A DNA stretch of 64,000 nt from Glacieibacterium sp965200405 (lineage in GTDB: Bacteria; Pseudomonadota; Alphaproteobacteria; Sphingomonadales; Sphingomonadaceae): contig NZ_OZ241356.1 in the NCBI RefSeq assembly GCF_965200405.1, forward strand, positions 2,108,001-2,172,000, written 5' to 3'. The notes beneath the pieces were generated by a model. That model worked only from the letters and a program-made list of their open reading frames with translations, made no database searches and was not told the DNA's origin. Shown here in pieces: positions 8,378 to 16,260 of this stretch (position 1 is its first letter; each line of letters opens with the position of its first letter). Both the position numbers and the translations under genes were made by a program.

Positions 8378-8917
8378 CTATCCGGCGTCGGTCGCCCTCA
8401 GGTCGCGCTCCAGCACTGCGAACTCCAGGTCCGCCGGCGTCACGCCTGGGCGCATGCGGTGGACTGCCGGAAACGGCCGGGTCTCACCGGTGCGCCGATA
8501 GCCGCGGCGTTCGTACCAGGCGATGAGCTCGGCGCGTACACCGACTACCGTCATCTCCATTCGCGACGCGCCATAGGTGCGGGCGGCGAGTGCCTCGGCG
8601 CGCTCGATCAGCCAGCGGCCCAGTCCCGCCGCCTGCAGGCCCGGTGCCACCGACAACATCCCGAGGCTGCTGAGCCCGTCGCCCTTGTCGGCGACCAGCA
8701 CGCAGCCGGTCAGCCCGCTCTTGCCCTCGGCCAGCAGCATCGTCTGGCCCGGATCGGCGATGATCGCCGCCAGCGTCGCGTCGTCGGTGCGCGGGCCGTC
8801 GAGCAGGTCGGCCTCGTGCGTCCAGCCGCCTCGCGACGAGTCGCCGCGAAAGGCGCTCTCGACCAGTTCGCGCAGCGGCGTGAGATCGGCGAGGGTGGCG
8901 GGGCGAAACACGGTCAT
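8378..8917 (-). CDS. GNAT family N-acetyltransferase
   Basis: Predicted acetyl-CoA-dependent acyltransferase of 179 residues. The GNAT core is visible: SLGMLSVAPGLQAAGLGRWL contains the V-x-P strand and the Q/R-x-x-G-x-G/A acetyl-CoA loop, and the C-terminal WYERRGYRRTGE is the usual end of the fold. The frame extends to 8998, but MTVFRPATLADLTPLRELVE (ATG at 8917) is the typical GNAT beginning. It stands alone, convergent with the DUF6582 gene and divergent from the alcohol dehydrogenase. The substrate cannot be predicted. Confidence 0.85.
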   Translation of the reverse strand: MTVFRPATLADLTPLRELVESAFRGDSSRGGWTHEADLLDGPRTDDATLAAIIADPGQTMLLAEGKSGLTGCVLVADKGDGLSSLGMLSVAPGLQAAGLGRWLIERAEALAARTYGASRMEMTVVGVRAELIAWYERRGYRRTGETRPFPAVHRMRPGVTPADLEFAVLERDLRATDAG

Positions 8918-9036
8918 CGCCGCGCTATGACGCGAACACGGGTGGCAGGGCAAGCCGGTTACCGGCCATGGCCCGCTTGCTGCAGGCTTGGCAGGCATGG
9001 CACAGGGTGGCTGGATAATCCGCTCCGGAGACTGGA

Positions 9037-10191
9037 ATGAAGATCACCGCCGCCGTTCTCGACACGCTTGGCACGCCGTCGCCCTATGCGGAGACGCAGC
9101 CGCTGACGCTGGCGACGCTGGAGCTCGACCCGCCGCGTTTCGGCGAGCTGCTGGTCCGGATCGACGCGGCGGGCCTGTGCCATTCCGACCTGTCAGTGAT
9201 CAACGGCGACCGGCCGCGCCCGATGCCGATGGCGCTGGGGCATGAGGCGGTGGCGACGGTGGTCACGCTGGGCGATCCCGGCGACACGATGTACGCGGTC
9301 GGCGACCGGGTCGTGCTGACCTTCCTGCCGCCGTGCGGCGAGTGCGTCCAGTGCCGCAGCGGCGAGGCCTATATGTGCCCGCACGGCGCGGTGGCGAACG
9401 GCAAGGGCGAGCTGTTGCGCGGCGGGCTGCGGCTGCACGACCATGACGGCCATGACGTCCACCACCACCAGGGCGTCTCCGCCTTTGCCGATCATGCGGT
9501 CATCGACCGGCGCTCGGTGGTCAAGATCGACAAGGACATCCCGGTCGAGATCGCCGCGCTGTTCGGCTGCGCGGTGCTGACCGGCGTCGGCGCAGTGCTC
9601 AACTCGGCGGCGCTGCAGGCGGGCGAAAGCGTCGCGGTCTATGGCCTTGGCGGTGTCGGGCTGTCCGCCGTGCTCGGGGCGTTGGCCGGCGGTGCCAACC
9701 CGGTGTTCGCCATCGACCCGGTCGCCGCCAAGCGCGACCTCGCCGTCGAACTCGGCGCGACCGCCGCCTTCGCGCCTGAGGACGCCGCCGCCGGCATCGA
9801 GGCGCTGCTCGGCGGCAAGCCCGACATGGTGGTCGAGACGGTCGGCAAGGCGCGGGTGTTGGAGGCGGCCTATGCGCTGACCCGGCGCGGCGGGCGGGTC
9901 GTCACCGTCGGCCTGCCCAATCCGGCGGAAATGTTCTCGATCCCCGCGGTCAGCCTGGTCGGCGACGGCAAGACGATCATCGGCAGCTATCTCGGCTCGT
10001 GCATCCCGGCGCGCGACGTGCCGCGCTACATCGGCCTGTGGCGGGCCGGGCGCTTGCCGGTCGAGCGGCTGCTCACCTCGGTCGGCTCGATGTCGGAGAT
10101 CAACACGCTGTTCGACAACCTGGCGAAGGGCACCGCCATTCGCCAGGTCGTGCTGCCCGACGGCCCGCGCTCCGAGGCGCGGGCCGGCTGA
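9037..10191 (+). CDS. Zinc-dependent alcohol dehydrogenase (MDR, class III-like)
   Basis: Medium-chain NAD(P)-dependent dehydrogenase of 384 residues. Catalytic-zinc ligands are in GLCHSDLSV and ALGHEAVATV. The structural zinc site is the four-cysteine lobe CGECVQCRSGEAYMC, and the Rossmann motif is VYGLGGVGLSA. A histidine-rich insert (LHDHDGHDVHHHQGV) follows the zinc lobe. The ATG is preceded by CCGGAGACTGGA, a good ribosome binding site. The overall pattern is that of class III / aryl-type alcohol dehydrogenases; the substrate is undetermined. It is flanked by genes on the opposite strand. Confidence 0.88.
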   Translation: MKITAAVLDTLGTPSPYAETQPLTLATLELDPPRFGELLVRIDAAGLCHSDLSVINGDRPRPMPMALGHEAVATVVTLGDPGDTMYAVGDRVVLTFLPPCGECVQCRSGEAYMCPHGAVANGKGELLRGGLRLHDHDGHDVHHHQGVSAFADHAVIDRRSVVKIDKDIPVEIAALFGCAVLTGVGAVLNSAALQAGESVAVYGLGGVGLSAVLGALAGGANPVFAIDPVAAKRDLAVELGATAAFAPEDAAAGIEALLGGKPDMVVETVGKARVLEAAYALTRRGGRVVTVGLPNPAEMFSIPAVSLVGDGKTIIGSYLGSCIPARDVPRYIGLWRAGRLPVERLLTSVGSMSEINTLFDNLAKGTAIRQVVLPDGPRSEARAG

Positions 10192-10222
10192 ACGCCGACG
10201 GCAAGCGCAGGCCGCCTGAGGC

Positions 10223-10822
10223 TCAGGCGAACAGCTTGTTCGCGGTCTTGGCAATGAGCTCGCCCTGGTGGCGCGCACCGGCAAGATCGATGGCGGTCGG
10301 CTGGCGCGCACCGTCGCCGCCGGCAACCGTGGTGGCGCCATATGGGGCGCCGCCGACGATCTCGTCGACGCTCATCTGGCCCTGGTGGCTATAGGGCAGG
10401 CCGACGATGGTCATGCCGAAGTGCATCAGGTTGGTGATGATCGAGAACAGCGTCGTTTCCTGGCCGCCGTGCTGACTGGCGGTCGAGGTGAAGGCGCCGC
10501 CGACCTTGCCGTTCAGCGCGCCGGTCGCCCACAGGCCGCCGGCCTGGTCGAAGAACGCCGCCATCTGCGACGACATGCGGCCGAAGCGCGTCCCGGTGCC
10601 GACGATGATCGCGTCGTAGTTCGCCAGCTCGGCGACGGTCGCGATCGGGGCAGCCTGGTCGAGCTTGAAATGGCCGGCCTTGGCGATCTCCTCCGGCACC
10701 GTCTCCGGCACGCGCTTGACGTCGACGGTCGCACCGGCGGCGCGGGCACCCTCGGCGATCGCGTTCGCCATGGTCTCGATGTGACCGTAGGTGGAGTAAT
10801 AGAGAACCAGGACCTTGCTCAT
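10223..10822 (-). CDS. wrbA: NAD(P)H:quinone oxidoreductase, WrbA type
   Basis: Flavodoxin-like FMN enzyme that reduces quinones by two electrons, limiting semiquinone and superoxide formation. The 199-residue protein has the FMN phosphate loop YYSTYGHIETMA at the N-terminus, GTGTRFGRMSSQMAAFFD (isoalloxazine contacts), and FTSTASQHGGQE plus GLPYSHQGQ, all diagnostic of WrbA. It stands alone, convergent with the alcohol dehydrogenase. Terminal ALNGKVGGAF and EIVGGAPYGATT segments also fit the family. Confidence 0.94.
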   Translation of the reverse strand: MSKVLVLYYSTYGHIETMANAIAEGARAAGATVDVKRVPETVPEEIAKAGHFKLDQAAPIATVAELANYDAIIVGTGTRFGRMSSQMAAFFDQAGGLWATGALNGKVGGAFTSTASQHGGQETTLFSIITNLMHFGMTIVGLPYSHQGQMSVDEIVGGAPYGATTVAGGDGARQPTAIDLAGARHQGELIAKTANKLFA

Positions 10823-10919
10823 CGCGGACTGCCTTTCGAGTGAATGTGCAGTCCTGATCTACCCAGGCGGCTCAACGCGAAAGCTGCATAATATCGTCGC
10901 AGCTTATCAATAAATCCGA

Positions 10920-11717
10920 TCAGCGGCGGATCTGGTCGAGCACCTCGTACAGCAGCACGGCGCAGGCCACGGCGACGTTCAGGCTGTCGGCCTTGCCCAG
11001 CATCGGCAGCTTGACGAGTTCGTCACAGGCCTCGGCATATTCCGGCGGCAGGCCCGATTGCTCATTGCCCATGAACACGAACGTCGGCGCAGTATAGCTG
11101 ACGCTGCGGTAATCCCGCGCCCCCTCCAGCGCCGCCCCGGCCAGCATTCCCGGCCCGGTGCGTAGCCAGCGCAGGAAGCTCGGCCCGTCGGTCTGGACGA
11201 CCGTCCGGGTGAACAGCGCCCCCATCGACGCCCGCACCGCCTCGACGCTGAACGGATCGCACGAGGCGTCGAGCAGGATCACCCCGCCCGCGCCGGTCGC
11301 GTCGCAGGTCCGCAGCATGGTGCCGAGGTTACCCGGGTCCTTGAGCGATTCCACCACCACCCAGATCGCCGCGGTCGACCGGTCCAGCGCCTCCAGCGTC
11401 GTCGCGGTCTGGCGGAACACGCCGACCACAGCCTGCGGGTTGTCCTTCTCGGTCAGCTTGTGGAGGATGTCGCGGCTGGTCTCGATGACCGTGCCGCCCG
11501 ATGCCTCGACGATGCCCGCCAGCTTTTCGATCAGCGGGTGGGCACGGGCATCCTCGGCATAGACCAGCTGGCGCGGCACCTGCCCGGCCTCCACCGCCTC
11601 GGCGCAGATGCGCAGGCCCTCGGCCATGAACAGCCCGGTATCGCGGCGGTGCTTCTTGTCGCGCAGGGCGCGGATCGCCTTGATCGTCGGGTTGGAGTGG
11701 CTGGTGATGTGCAGCAT
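10920..11717 (-). CDS. SpoU/TrmH family RNA 2'-O-methyltransferase
   Basis: SPOUT-class methyltransferase that 2'-O-methylates ribose in rRNA or tRNA. At 265 residues it has the N-terminal RNA-binding extension (NPTIKAIRALRDKKHRRD, as in RlmB/TsnR types) and the three SpoU motifs: DPGNLGTMLRTCDATGAG, FVFMGNEQSGLP, and LPMLGKADSLNVAVACAVL near the C-terminus. It starts one base after the alkA stop, so both belong to one transcript. The modified nucleotide cannot be assigned. Confidence 0.9.
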   Translation of the reverse strand: MLHITSHSNPTIKAIRALRDKKHRRDTGLFMAEGLRICAEAVEAGQVPRQLVYAEDARAHPLIEKLAGIVEASGGTVIETSRDILHKLTEKDNPQAVVGVFRQTATTLEALDRSTAAIWVVVESLKDPGNLGTMLRTCDATGAGGVILLDASCDPFSVEAVRASMGALFTRTVVQTDGPSFLRWLRTGPGMLAGAALEGARDYRSVSYTAPTFVFMGNEQSGLPPEYAEACDELVKLPMLGKADSLNVAVACAVLLYEVLDQIRR

Positions 11718-11718
11718 C

Positions 11719-12336
11719 TCAGATCACCACGATCTGGTAATCATGCCACATGAAGATCGCCAGCGCGCCGCGGTGCGGGCGCAGATGCTCGACGAGTTCG
11801 CGGGTCAGCTTCTCCGATGGCTTGCCCTCCAGCCCGAGGATGCGGCCGAGCTGGACCTGCACCGCCAGGTCACCCGCCGGCCAGATGTCCTTGCGCCCCT
11901 CGGCGAACAGCAGATAGATTTCCGCCGACCAGCGACCGATGCCCTTGACCGCGACCAGCGCCTTGATCGCCTCCTCGTCGTCCTCGGGGAGGTTGTCGAA
12001 GTCGAGCGCGCCAGACACGACTGCCTCCGCCAGACTGCGGACATAGGTCGCCTTCTGCCCCGACAGGCCGGCGCCGCGCAGCGTCTCGACCGGCACTTCG
12101 AGGATGCGGTGCAGGTCGTCGAAGCCGCCGACCGCCGCTTCGAACCGTGTCCAGATGCTCGCCGCCGCCTTGACCGAAACCTGCTGCCCGATGATCGTCC
12201 GCATCAGCGTCGCCGCGCCGCGCGCGTTGATGCGTGGTTCCGGATAACCGGCGCGCGCGAGTGCGACCGCGACGCGCTGGTCGAGCGCCGCCAGGCTGTC
12301 CATACCGTGCCGGATGTGGTCGGCGGTCAGGCCCAT
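11719..12336 (-). CDS. DNA-3-methyladenine glycosylase II (HhH-GPD family)
   Basis: Base-excision repair glycosylase that removes alkylated purines. The 205-residue protein contains the helix-hairpin-helix plus GPD signature LVAVKGIGRWSAEIYLLF, followed by the catalytic aspartate in WPAGDLAVQ; IIGQQVSVKAA is the usual upstream helix. It is the short form without an AlkA/Ada N-terminal domain. It precedes the SpoU methyltransferase with one base between them, implying co-transcription, though no functional link is known. Confidence 0.9.
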   Translation of the reverse strand: MGLTADHIRHGMDSLAALDQRVAVALARAGYPEPRINARGAATLMRTIIGQQVSVKAAASIWTRFEAAVGGFDDLHRILEVPVETLRGAGLSGQKATYVRSLAEAVVSGALDFDNLPEDDEEAIKALVAVKGIGRWSAEIYLLFAEGRKDIWPAGDLAVQVQLGRILGLEGKPSEKLTRELVEHLRPHRGALAIFMWHDYQIVVI

Positions 12337-12411
12337 GCGTTATGGCCGGTTGATTGATAATCCATGCCCGCTAATAGGCGGGAAGCTCGCACCGCGCCAA
12401 CAGGAAGCACC

Positions 12412-12729
12412 ATGCCGAAACTGATCGTCACCGACCGTAGCGGCAAGGCCCATGAACTGGACGGCGAGGCCGGCCTGTCGGTGATGGAGATCATCCGCGA
12501 CGCCGGCATGGACGAGCTGCTGGCGCTGTGCGGCGGCTCCTGCTCCTGCGCCACCTGCCATGTCCATGTCGCGCCCGACTGGCTGCCGGTCACCGGTACC
12601 GCCAGCGGCGACGAGGACGATCTGCTCGACAGCTCAGACAACCGCGTCGCCTCGTCGCGCCTGTCGTGCCAGATCGCCTTTACCGACGCGATGGACGGCC
12701 TCGAAGTGGCGATCGCGCCGGAGGACTGA
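12412..12729 (+). CDS. 2Fe-2S ferredoxin (adrenodoxin type)
   Basis: Small electron carrier of 105 residues. The cluster ligands are in CGGSCSCATCHV (three cysteines spaced C-x5-C-x2-C) and the fourth cysteine lies in SRLSCQI, the vertebrate/Isc-type ferredoxin pattern. The ATG at 12412 is preceded by CAGGAAG. In sphingomonads such ferredoxins typically serve cytochrome P450s or Rieske oxygenases; no such partner is nearby. A two-component system starts 32 bases downstream, perhaps only by position. Confidence 0.92.
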   Translation: MPKLIVTDRSGKAHELDGEAGLSVMEIIRDAGMDELLALCGGSCSCATCHVHVAPDWLPVTGTASGDEDDLLDSSDNRVASSRLSCQIAFTDAMDGLEVAIAPED

Positions 12730-12761
12730 CGTTTTGGCGATTGCGGTGCTAGGGTAGGGCG

Positions 12762-13952
12762 ATGCCGCTCGCAACCCTCCGCGACGAGACGTTTTTCTCG
12801 GACAAGAACCGCGCCTTCTGGCTGCTGCAGGGCGGTGGCTGGGGCGCTTACCTGCTGCTCCGGGCGCTCGGCGGCCTCGCCAACGCGATGGGCCTGACCT
12901 TCGTCCTGCCGACGCTGATCGTCACCGCCACCGGTTTCTCGCTGACGCTGCTGATGGCGGCGGCATATCGCCGGGTCATCCGCATGAAGCCGGTGTTCGT
13001 CTGGACCGTGACGCTGGTCATCGTCGGCGCCAGCTCGGCGCTGTTCTCGGTGCTGGAGGTCTGGGCGCACGCGACCTTCTACGAGCCGGGCTGGCAGCCA
13101 CAGGGCATCGAGTTCCTCGGCGCCATCCTGCTCGACTTCGCCGTCCTTGGGGCGTGGACCGGGCTCTACTACGGGATCAATTACTATCTGCTGCTCGCGG
13201 CCCAGTCGCAGCGCATGATCAAGGTCGCGGCGCAGGCCAGCTCGGCGCAGCTGGAGATGCTGCGCTATCAGCTTAATCCGCATTTCCTGTTCAATACGCT
13301 CAACTCGATCTCCACACTGGTGCTGCTGAAGGATACGGCGCGGGCCAATGCCATGTTGTCGCGACTCAGTTCCTTCCTGCGATATTCGCTGGTCGGGGGC
13401 ATGGAGGGCATGGCGACGGTGGCGCAGGAGGCGGAGGCGCTGAAGCTGTATCTCGACATCGAGCGCACCCGCTTCGAGGATCGGCTGCGCACGCGTTTCG
13501 ATATCGCGCCGAATGCGATGGACGCGCGGATGCCGTCGCTGCTGCTCCAGCCGATCGTCGAGAACGCCATCAAATACGCCATCACACCTCTGGAAGAAGG
13601 CGCCGATATCCATATCGACGCCCGGCTGATGGGCGAGCGGCTGGTCATCACCATCGCCGATACCGGGCCGGGCTTGAACGCCCGGGGGTTGAATGGCGTC
13701 ATCCCGGCCTCCATTTCGGGGACAGGGGTCGGGCTCGGCAATATCCGGGAACGCCTGATCCAGGCTTATGGCGAGGATCAACGCTTCGAACTGGAGGATA
13801 ATGAGCCGCAGGGCTTGATCGTCCTCATCGACATTCCGTATCAGTCGTTCGAGGGCAAGGGTTTCGACCCGAAAAGCTCAGAAGCCCGGCTCGAACCACG
13901 GGCCGAGCCACGACCGGCGCAAACACTCGGGGGCCCGAGGGAAATCGCTTAA
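12762..13952 (+). CDS. LytS/YehU-type sensor histidine kinase
   Basis: Membrane sensor kinase of 396 residues. The N-terminal ~150 residues hold four hydrophobic segments with no recognisable extracytoplasmic sensor domain. The His_kinase motif QLNPHFLFNTLNSIS has His174 as the likely phosphorylation site, and the ATP-binding part shows LLLQPIVENAIKYAI (N box), ADTGPGL (G1) and GTGVGLGNIRERL (G2). It ends with a low-complexity proline/arginine tail. The response regulator ATG follows the stop codon directly, so they form a cognate pair. The stimulus is unknown. Confidence 0.9.
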   Translation: MPLATLRDETFFSDKNRAFWLLQGGGWGAYLLLRALGGLANAMGLTFVLPTLIVTATGFSLTLLMAAAYRRVIRMKPVFVWTVTLVIVGASSALFSVLEVWAHATFYEPGWQPQGIEFLGAILLDFAVLGAWTGLYYGINYYLLLAAQSQRMIKVAAQASSAQLEMLRYQLNPHFLFNTLNSISTLVLLKDTARANAMLSRLSSFLRYSLVGGMEGMATVAQEAEALKLYLDIERTRFEDRLRTRFDIAPNAMDARMPSLLLQPIVENAIKYAITPLEEGADIHIDARLMGERLVITIADTGPGLNARGLNGVIPASISGTGVGLGNIRERLIQAYGEDQRFELEDNEPQGLIVLIDIPYQSFEGKGFDPKSSEARLEPRAEPRPAQTLGGPREIA

Positions 13953-14750
13953 ATGACAATCCGTACTATCCTGGTTGACGACGAGCCGCTGGCGATCCGC
14001 GGGCTCGAACTACGTCTGGCCGCCTTCGAAGACGTCGAGATCGTCGAGCGCTGCGCCAACGGCCGCGAGGCGATCCGCGCCATCAAGACCTTGAAACCCG
14101 ACCTGGTCTTCCTCGACATCCAGATGCCGGGCTTCGACGGCTTCTCCGTCGTCAGCGGGCTGGCCGAGGTCGAGCCGCCGCTGTTCGTCTTCGTCACCGC
14201 GCATCTCGAACACGCACTCAAGGCGTTCGAGGCACACGCCGTCGATTACCTGCTCAAGCCGGTCGAGGAGGAGCGGCTGGCCCAGACCATCGAGCGCGTC
14301 CGCCAGCGCCTCAGCGAGCGCCGCGCCGGCGAGGAGACCGAGCGCCTCAAGGAGATCCTGTCGGAAGTCGCCCCCGAGGCGATGCCAGAGGACCTGACGG
14401 GTAACGAGGAGCACGCGGCGAATCGCTTCGAGCGCGTCATCAACATCAAGGATCGCGGCCAGATCTTCCGGGTCGAGGTCGCCGATATCGAGCGCATCGA
14501 CGCGGCCGGCGACTATATGTGCATCTACACCGCCGACCAGACGCTGATCCTGCGCGAGACGATGAAGGACCTCGAGAAGCGCCTCGACCCGCGCAAATTC
14601 CAGCGCATCCACCGCTCGACGATCGTCAACCTCGACAACGTCAAGTCGGTCAAGCCGCACACCAACGGCGAGTGCTTCCTGGTGCTGGGCAGCAGCACGC
14701 AGGTGAAGGTCAGCCGCAGCTACCGCGACGTGGTGGCGCGCTTCCTCTAA
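13953..14750 (+). CDS. LytTR family response regulator
   Basis: Transcription regulator of 265 residues. The receiver domain has the acidic pair in LVDDEP, the phosphoacceptor Asp55 in VFLDIQMPGFDG, and the conserved Lys in YLLKPVEEERL. A C-terminal LytTR DNA-binding domain spans about 160-262 (RVINIKDRGQIFRVEVADIE, then FQRIHRSTIVNLDNVKSV). It is immediately downstream of its kinase with no spacer. LytTR proteins bind paired ~9-bp direct repeats; I could not assign a convincing target in the window. Confidence 0.92.
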   Translation: MTIRTILVDDEPLAIRGLELRLAAFEDVEIVERCANGREAIRAIKTLKPDLVFLDIQMPGFDGFSVVSGLAEVEPPLFVFVTAHLEHALKAFEAHAVDYLLKPVEEERLAQTIERVRQRLSERRAGEETERLKEILSEVAPEAMPEDLTGNEEHAANRFERVINIKDRGQIFRVEVADIERIDAAGDYMCIYTADQTLILRETMKDLEKRLDPRKFQRIHRSTIVNLDNVKSVKPHTNGECFLVLGSSTQVKVSRSYRDVVARFL

Positions 14751-14754
14751 AGGG

Positions 14755-14822
14755 GAGGCCCCTCTCCCGGGCGACCTCCCCCCGCGGGGGGAGGCGGTGC
14801 GCAGCGCCAGGGGGAGGGGGAC
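14755..14822. repeat. GC-rich palindromic intergenic repeat
   Basis: Downstream of the LytTR gene, CCTCCCCCCGCGGGGGGAGG (14775-14794) is a perfect 20-base palindrome flanked by AGGGGAGGCCCCTCTCCC and CAGGGGGAGGGGG. It belongs with the CCTCCC-type repeats seen at 319, 36704, 39985 and 49464. In RNA it is a strong hairpin without a T-run, so it could stop the transcript or protect its 3' end. Confidence 0.6.
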
Positions 14823-14950
14823 GGCGCAGCAACATCCTACATGAACAGCCGCTAACAACACGCCTCAGACTCCGTTCACCCGACAAATGCGAATCAGCAT
14901 TGCATGGCTCGAATCACTCGTAGCCAATCGGATGGAAGCGGAGAGCAGCA

Positions 14951-15427
14951 ATGCGCAAGTTGATCCTCGGAGCAATACTGGCCGCTTCTGTCGCGACGCC
15001 TGTATTGGCCCAAGACTATAACGGTCAGCGTTATGACGATCGTGGCGGATACTCTGGTGTCCAGGGCTATGATCGGGACGACATCCAGGATCGTTACCAG
15101 GGTGGCTATGACGGGCGCGACCAGGCCTATGACGATCGTGGCTATGACAGTCGCGACGACCGTCGAGGCTATGGCGACGACCGTCGCGGGTATGGCAATG
15201 ATCGCGGCGAGTGGCGCGGCCAGGGTTCGCGGCGGGTCAGCTACAGCTGGCTGACCGGACGGCAGTTGCCCGGCCAACTCGGCAACCGCTCGTGGATCGT
15301 TCACCCCGACCGGATCGGCCTGCCCTATGCGCCGCGTTCGACCCACTGGATCGCGATCCGCGATTCGGCGCTGCTGGTCCGGAACTACGACCGCGTCGTG
15401 TTGCGCGTCGTTCCGCTGCGCGGCTGA
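14951..15427 (+). CDS. Exported RcnB-like protein, D/R/Y/G-rich
   Basis: A 158-residue precursor with signal peptide MRKLILGAILAASVATPVLA. About 70 residues of low complexity follow, built of DDRGY/DRDD units, then a C-terminal ~60-residue RcnB-type domain (GRQLPGQLGNRSWIVH ... THWIAIRDSALLVRNYDRVV). RcnB of E. coli is a small periplasmic protein linked to Ni/Co homeostasis, but the many sphingomonad paralogues have no proven role. The ATG follows GGAGAGCAGC. First of three tandem genes for small exported charged proteins. Confidence 0.75.
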   Translation: MRKLILGAILAASVATPVLAQDYNGQRYDDRGGYSGVQGYDRDDIQDRYQGGYDGRDQAYDDRGYDSRDDRRGYGDDRRGYGNDRGEWRGQGSRRVSYSWLTGRQLPGQLGNRSWIVHPDRIGLPYAPRSTHWIAIRDSALLVRNYDRVVLRVVPLRG

Positions 15428-15440
15428 TCCACCAGTTTCG

Positions 15441-15459
15441 GTGCGGAAATATTCCGCAC
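15441..15459. promoter_or_regulatory. Perfect 19-base inverted repeat between two RcnB genes
   Basis: GTGCGGAA-ATA-TTCCGCAC, two perfect 8-base arms around a 3-base centre, 49 bases upstream of the next ATG. There is no following T-run and the loop is too small for a good terminator, so an operator for a dimeric regulator is more likely. Function inferred only. Confidence 0.45.
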
Positions 15460-15507
15460 TGCACGAGTTAGTAAGTTGCGTTGCGTACCAAACATGGGAG
15501 AGGTGTC

Positions 15508-15954
15508 ATGCGTAAGTTCATTCTAGCTTCCATCGCTTTTGCCAGCCTGGCCATGCCGTTGGCGGCCCAGGCCCAGCCCGGCGAATATCGCCACGACCGC
15601 CGCGAGATCCGGGAGGACCGCCGCGAACTGCGCGAGGACCGCCGCGATTTCCGCCGCGACCGGCGTGAGTTCCGCGACGACCGCCGGGGCGGCTATGACC
15701 GCGGCTACCGCGGCGAGCGCTTCCGGGCCGGCAGCTACTACCACCCACGCGGCTATGGCTATCGCAGCTGGAACACCGGCGCCTACCTGCCGCGCGCCTA
15801 TTGGGGCCAGCGCTACTGGATCGGCAATCCGGTCGGCTACCGCCTCGACTACGCCCGCCCGGGCACCCGCTGGATCCGCGTCGGACCCGACGCCCTGCTG
15901 ATCCGCACCTACAACGGCAGCGTCATCCGGGTTGTCCGCAATCTGTTCTACTAG
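15508..15954 (+). CDS. Exported RcnB-like protein with heptad DRRE repeats
   Basis: A 148-residue precursor with signal peptide MRKFILASIAFASLAMPLAAQA. Residues ~27-62 are four to five copies of a seven-residue unit, HDRREIR/EDRRELR/EDRRDFR/RDRREFR, predicted to form a highly charged helix. The C-terminal RcnB-type domain has YLPRAYWGQRYWIGNP and TRWIRVGPDALLIRTYNG, the usual YxLPxxY ... WVRVGxDALL pattern. ATG at 15508 has GGGAGAGGTGTC upstream. It is a paralogue of the preceding gene; any metal role is inferred from the family. Confidence 0.78.
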   Translation: MRKFILASIAFASLAMPLAAQAQPGEYRHDRREIREDRRELREDRRDFRRDRREFRDDRRGGYDRGYRGERFRAGSYYHPRGYGYRSWNTGAYLPRAYWGQRYWIGNPVGYRLDYARPGTRWIRVGPDALLIRTYNGSVIRVVRNLFY

Positions 15955-16002
15955 CGCAACCAATCGGCGCTAGCGACGTTCGGCCCTCGTAACATTTGGA
16001 GT

Positions 16003-16260
16003 ATGACGATGAAACGCCTGCTTATCGCCTTTGCGGCCCTTGCGACCCTGACCACCGGCGTCGCTGCCGAGGCCCAGCCCGGCCGCCACGACCGCATGGA
16101 AATGCGCCACGGCCGCCAGGAAATCCGCCACGATCGCCGCGAGATGCGTCACGACCGTCGTCAGATGCGCCGGCACCACCAGATGCGCGGCCGTTATTTC
16201 CACCAGGGTCGCTACTACCACAACCGCTACCGCCACAACGGCGCATGGATGTACCGCTAG
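16003..16260 (+). CDS. Small exported His/Arg-rich protein
   Basis: An 85-residue precursor: signal peptide MTMKRLLIAFAALATLTTGVAAEA, then ~60 residues rich in His, Arg and Met built from seven-residue units (HDRMEMR, HGRQEIR, HDRREMR, HDRRQMR) and a short HNRYRHNGAWMYR tail. It keeps the repeat arm of the preceding RcnB gene but lacks the RcnB domain, so it looks like a truncated paralogue. Histidine and methionine could bind metal. The start may also be the second ATG at 16009. Its TAG overlaps the ubiG stop in CTAG. Confidence 0.7.
   Translation: MTMKRLLIAFAALATLTTGVAAEAQPGRHDRMEMRHGRQEIRHDRREMRHDRRQMRRHHQMRGRYFHQGRYYHNRYRHNGAWMYR

Noticed and set aside
12366..12382. Small CCCGC-TAATAG-GCGGG hairpin before the ferredoxin gene
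   Set aside because: Five-base stem only, with no overlap of the ribosome site and no known riboregulator at this position; likely chance in GC-rich DNA.
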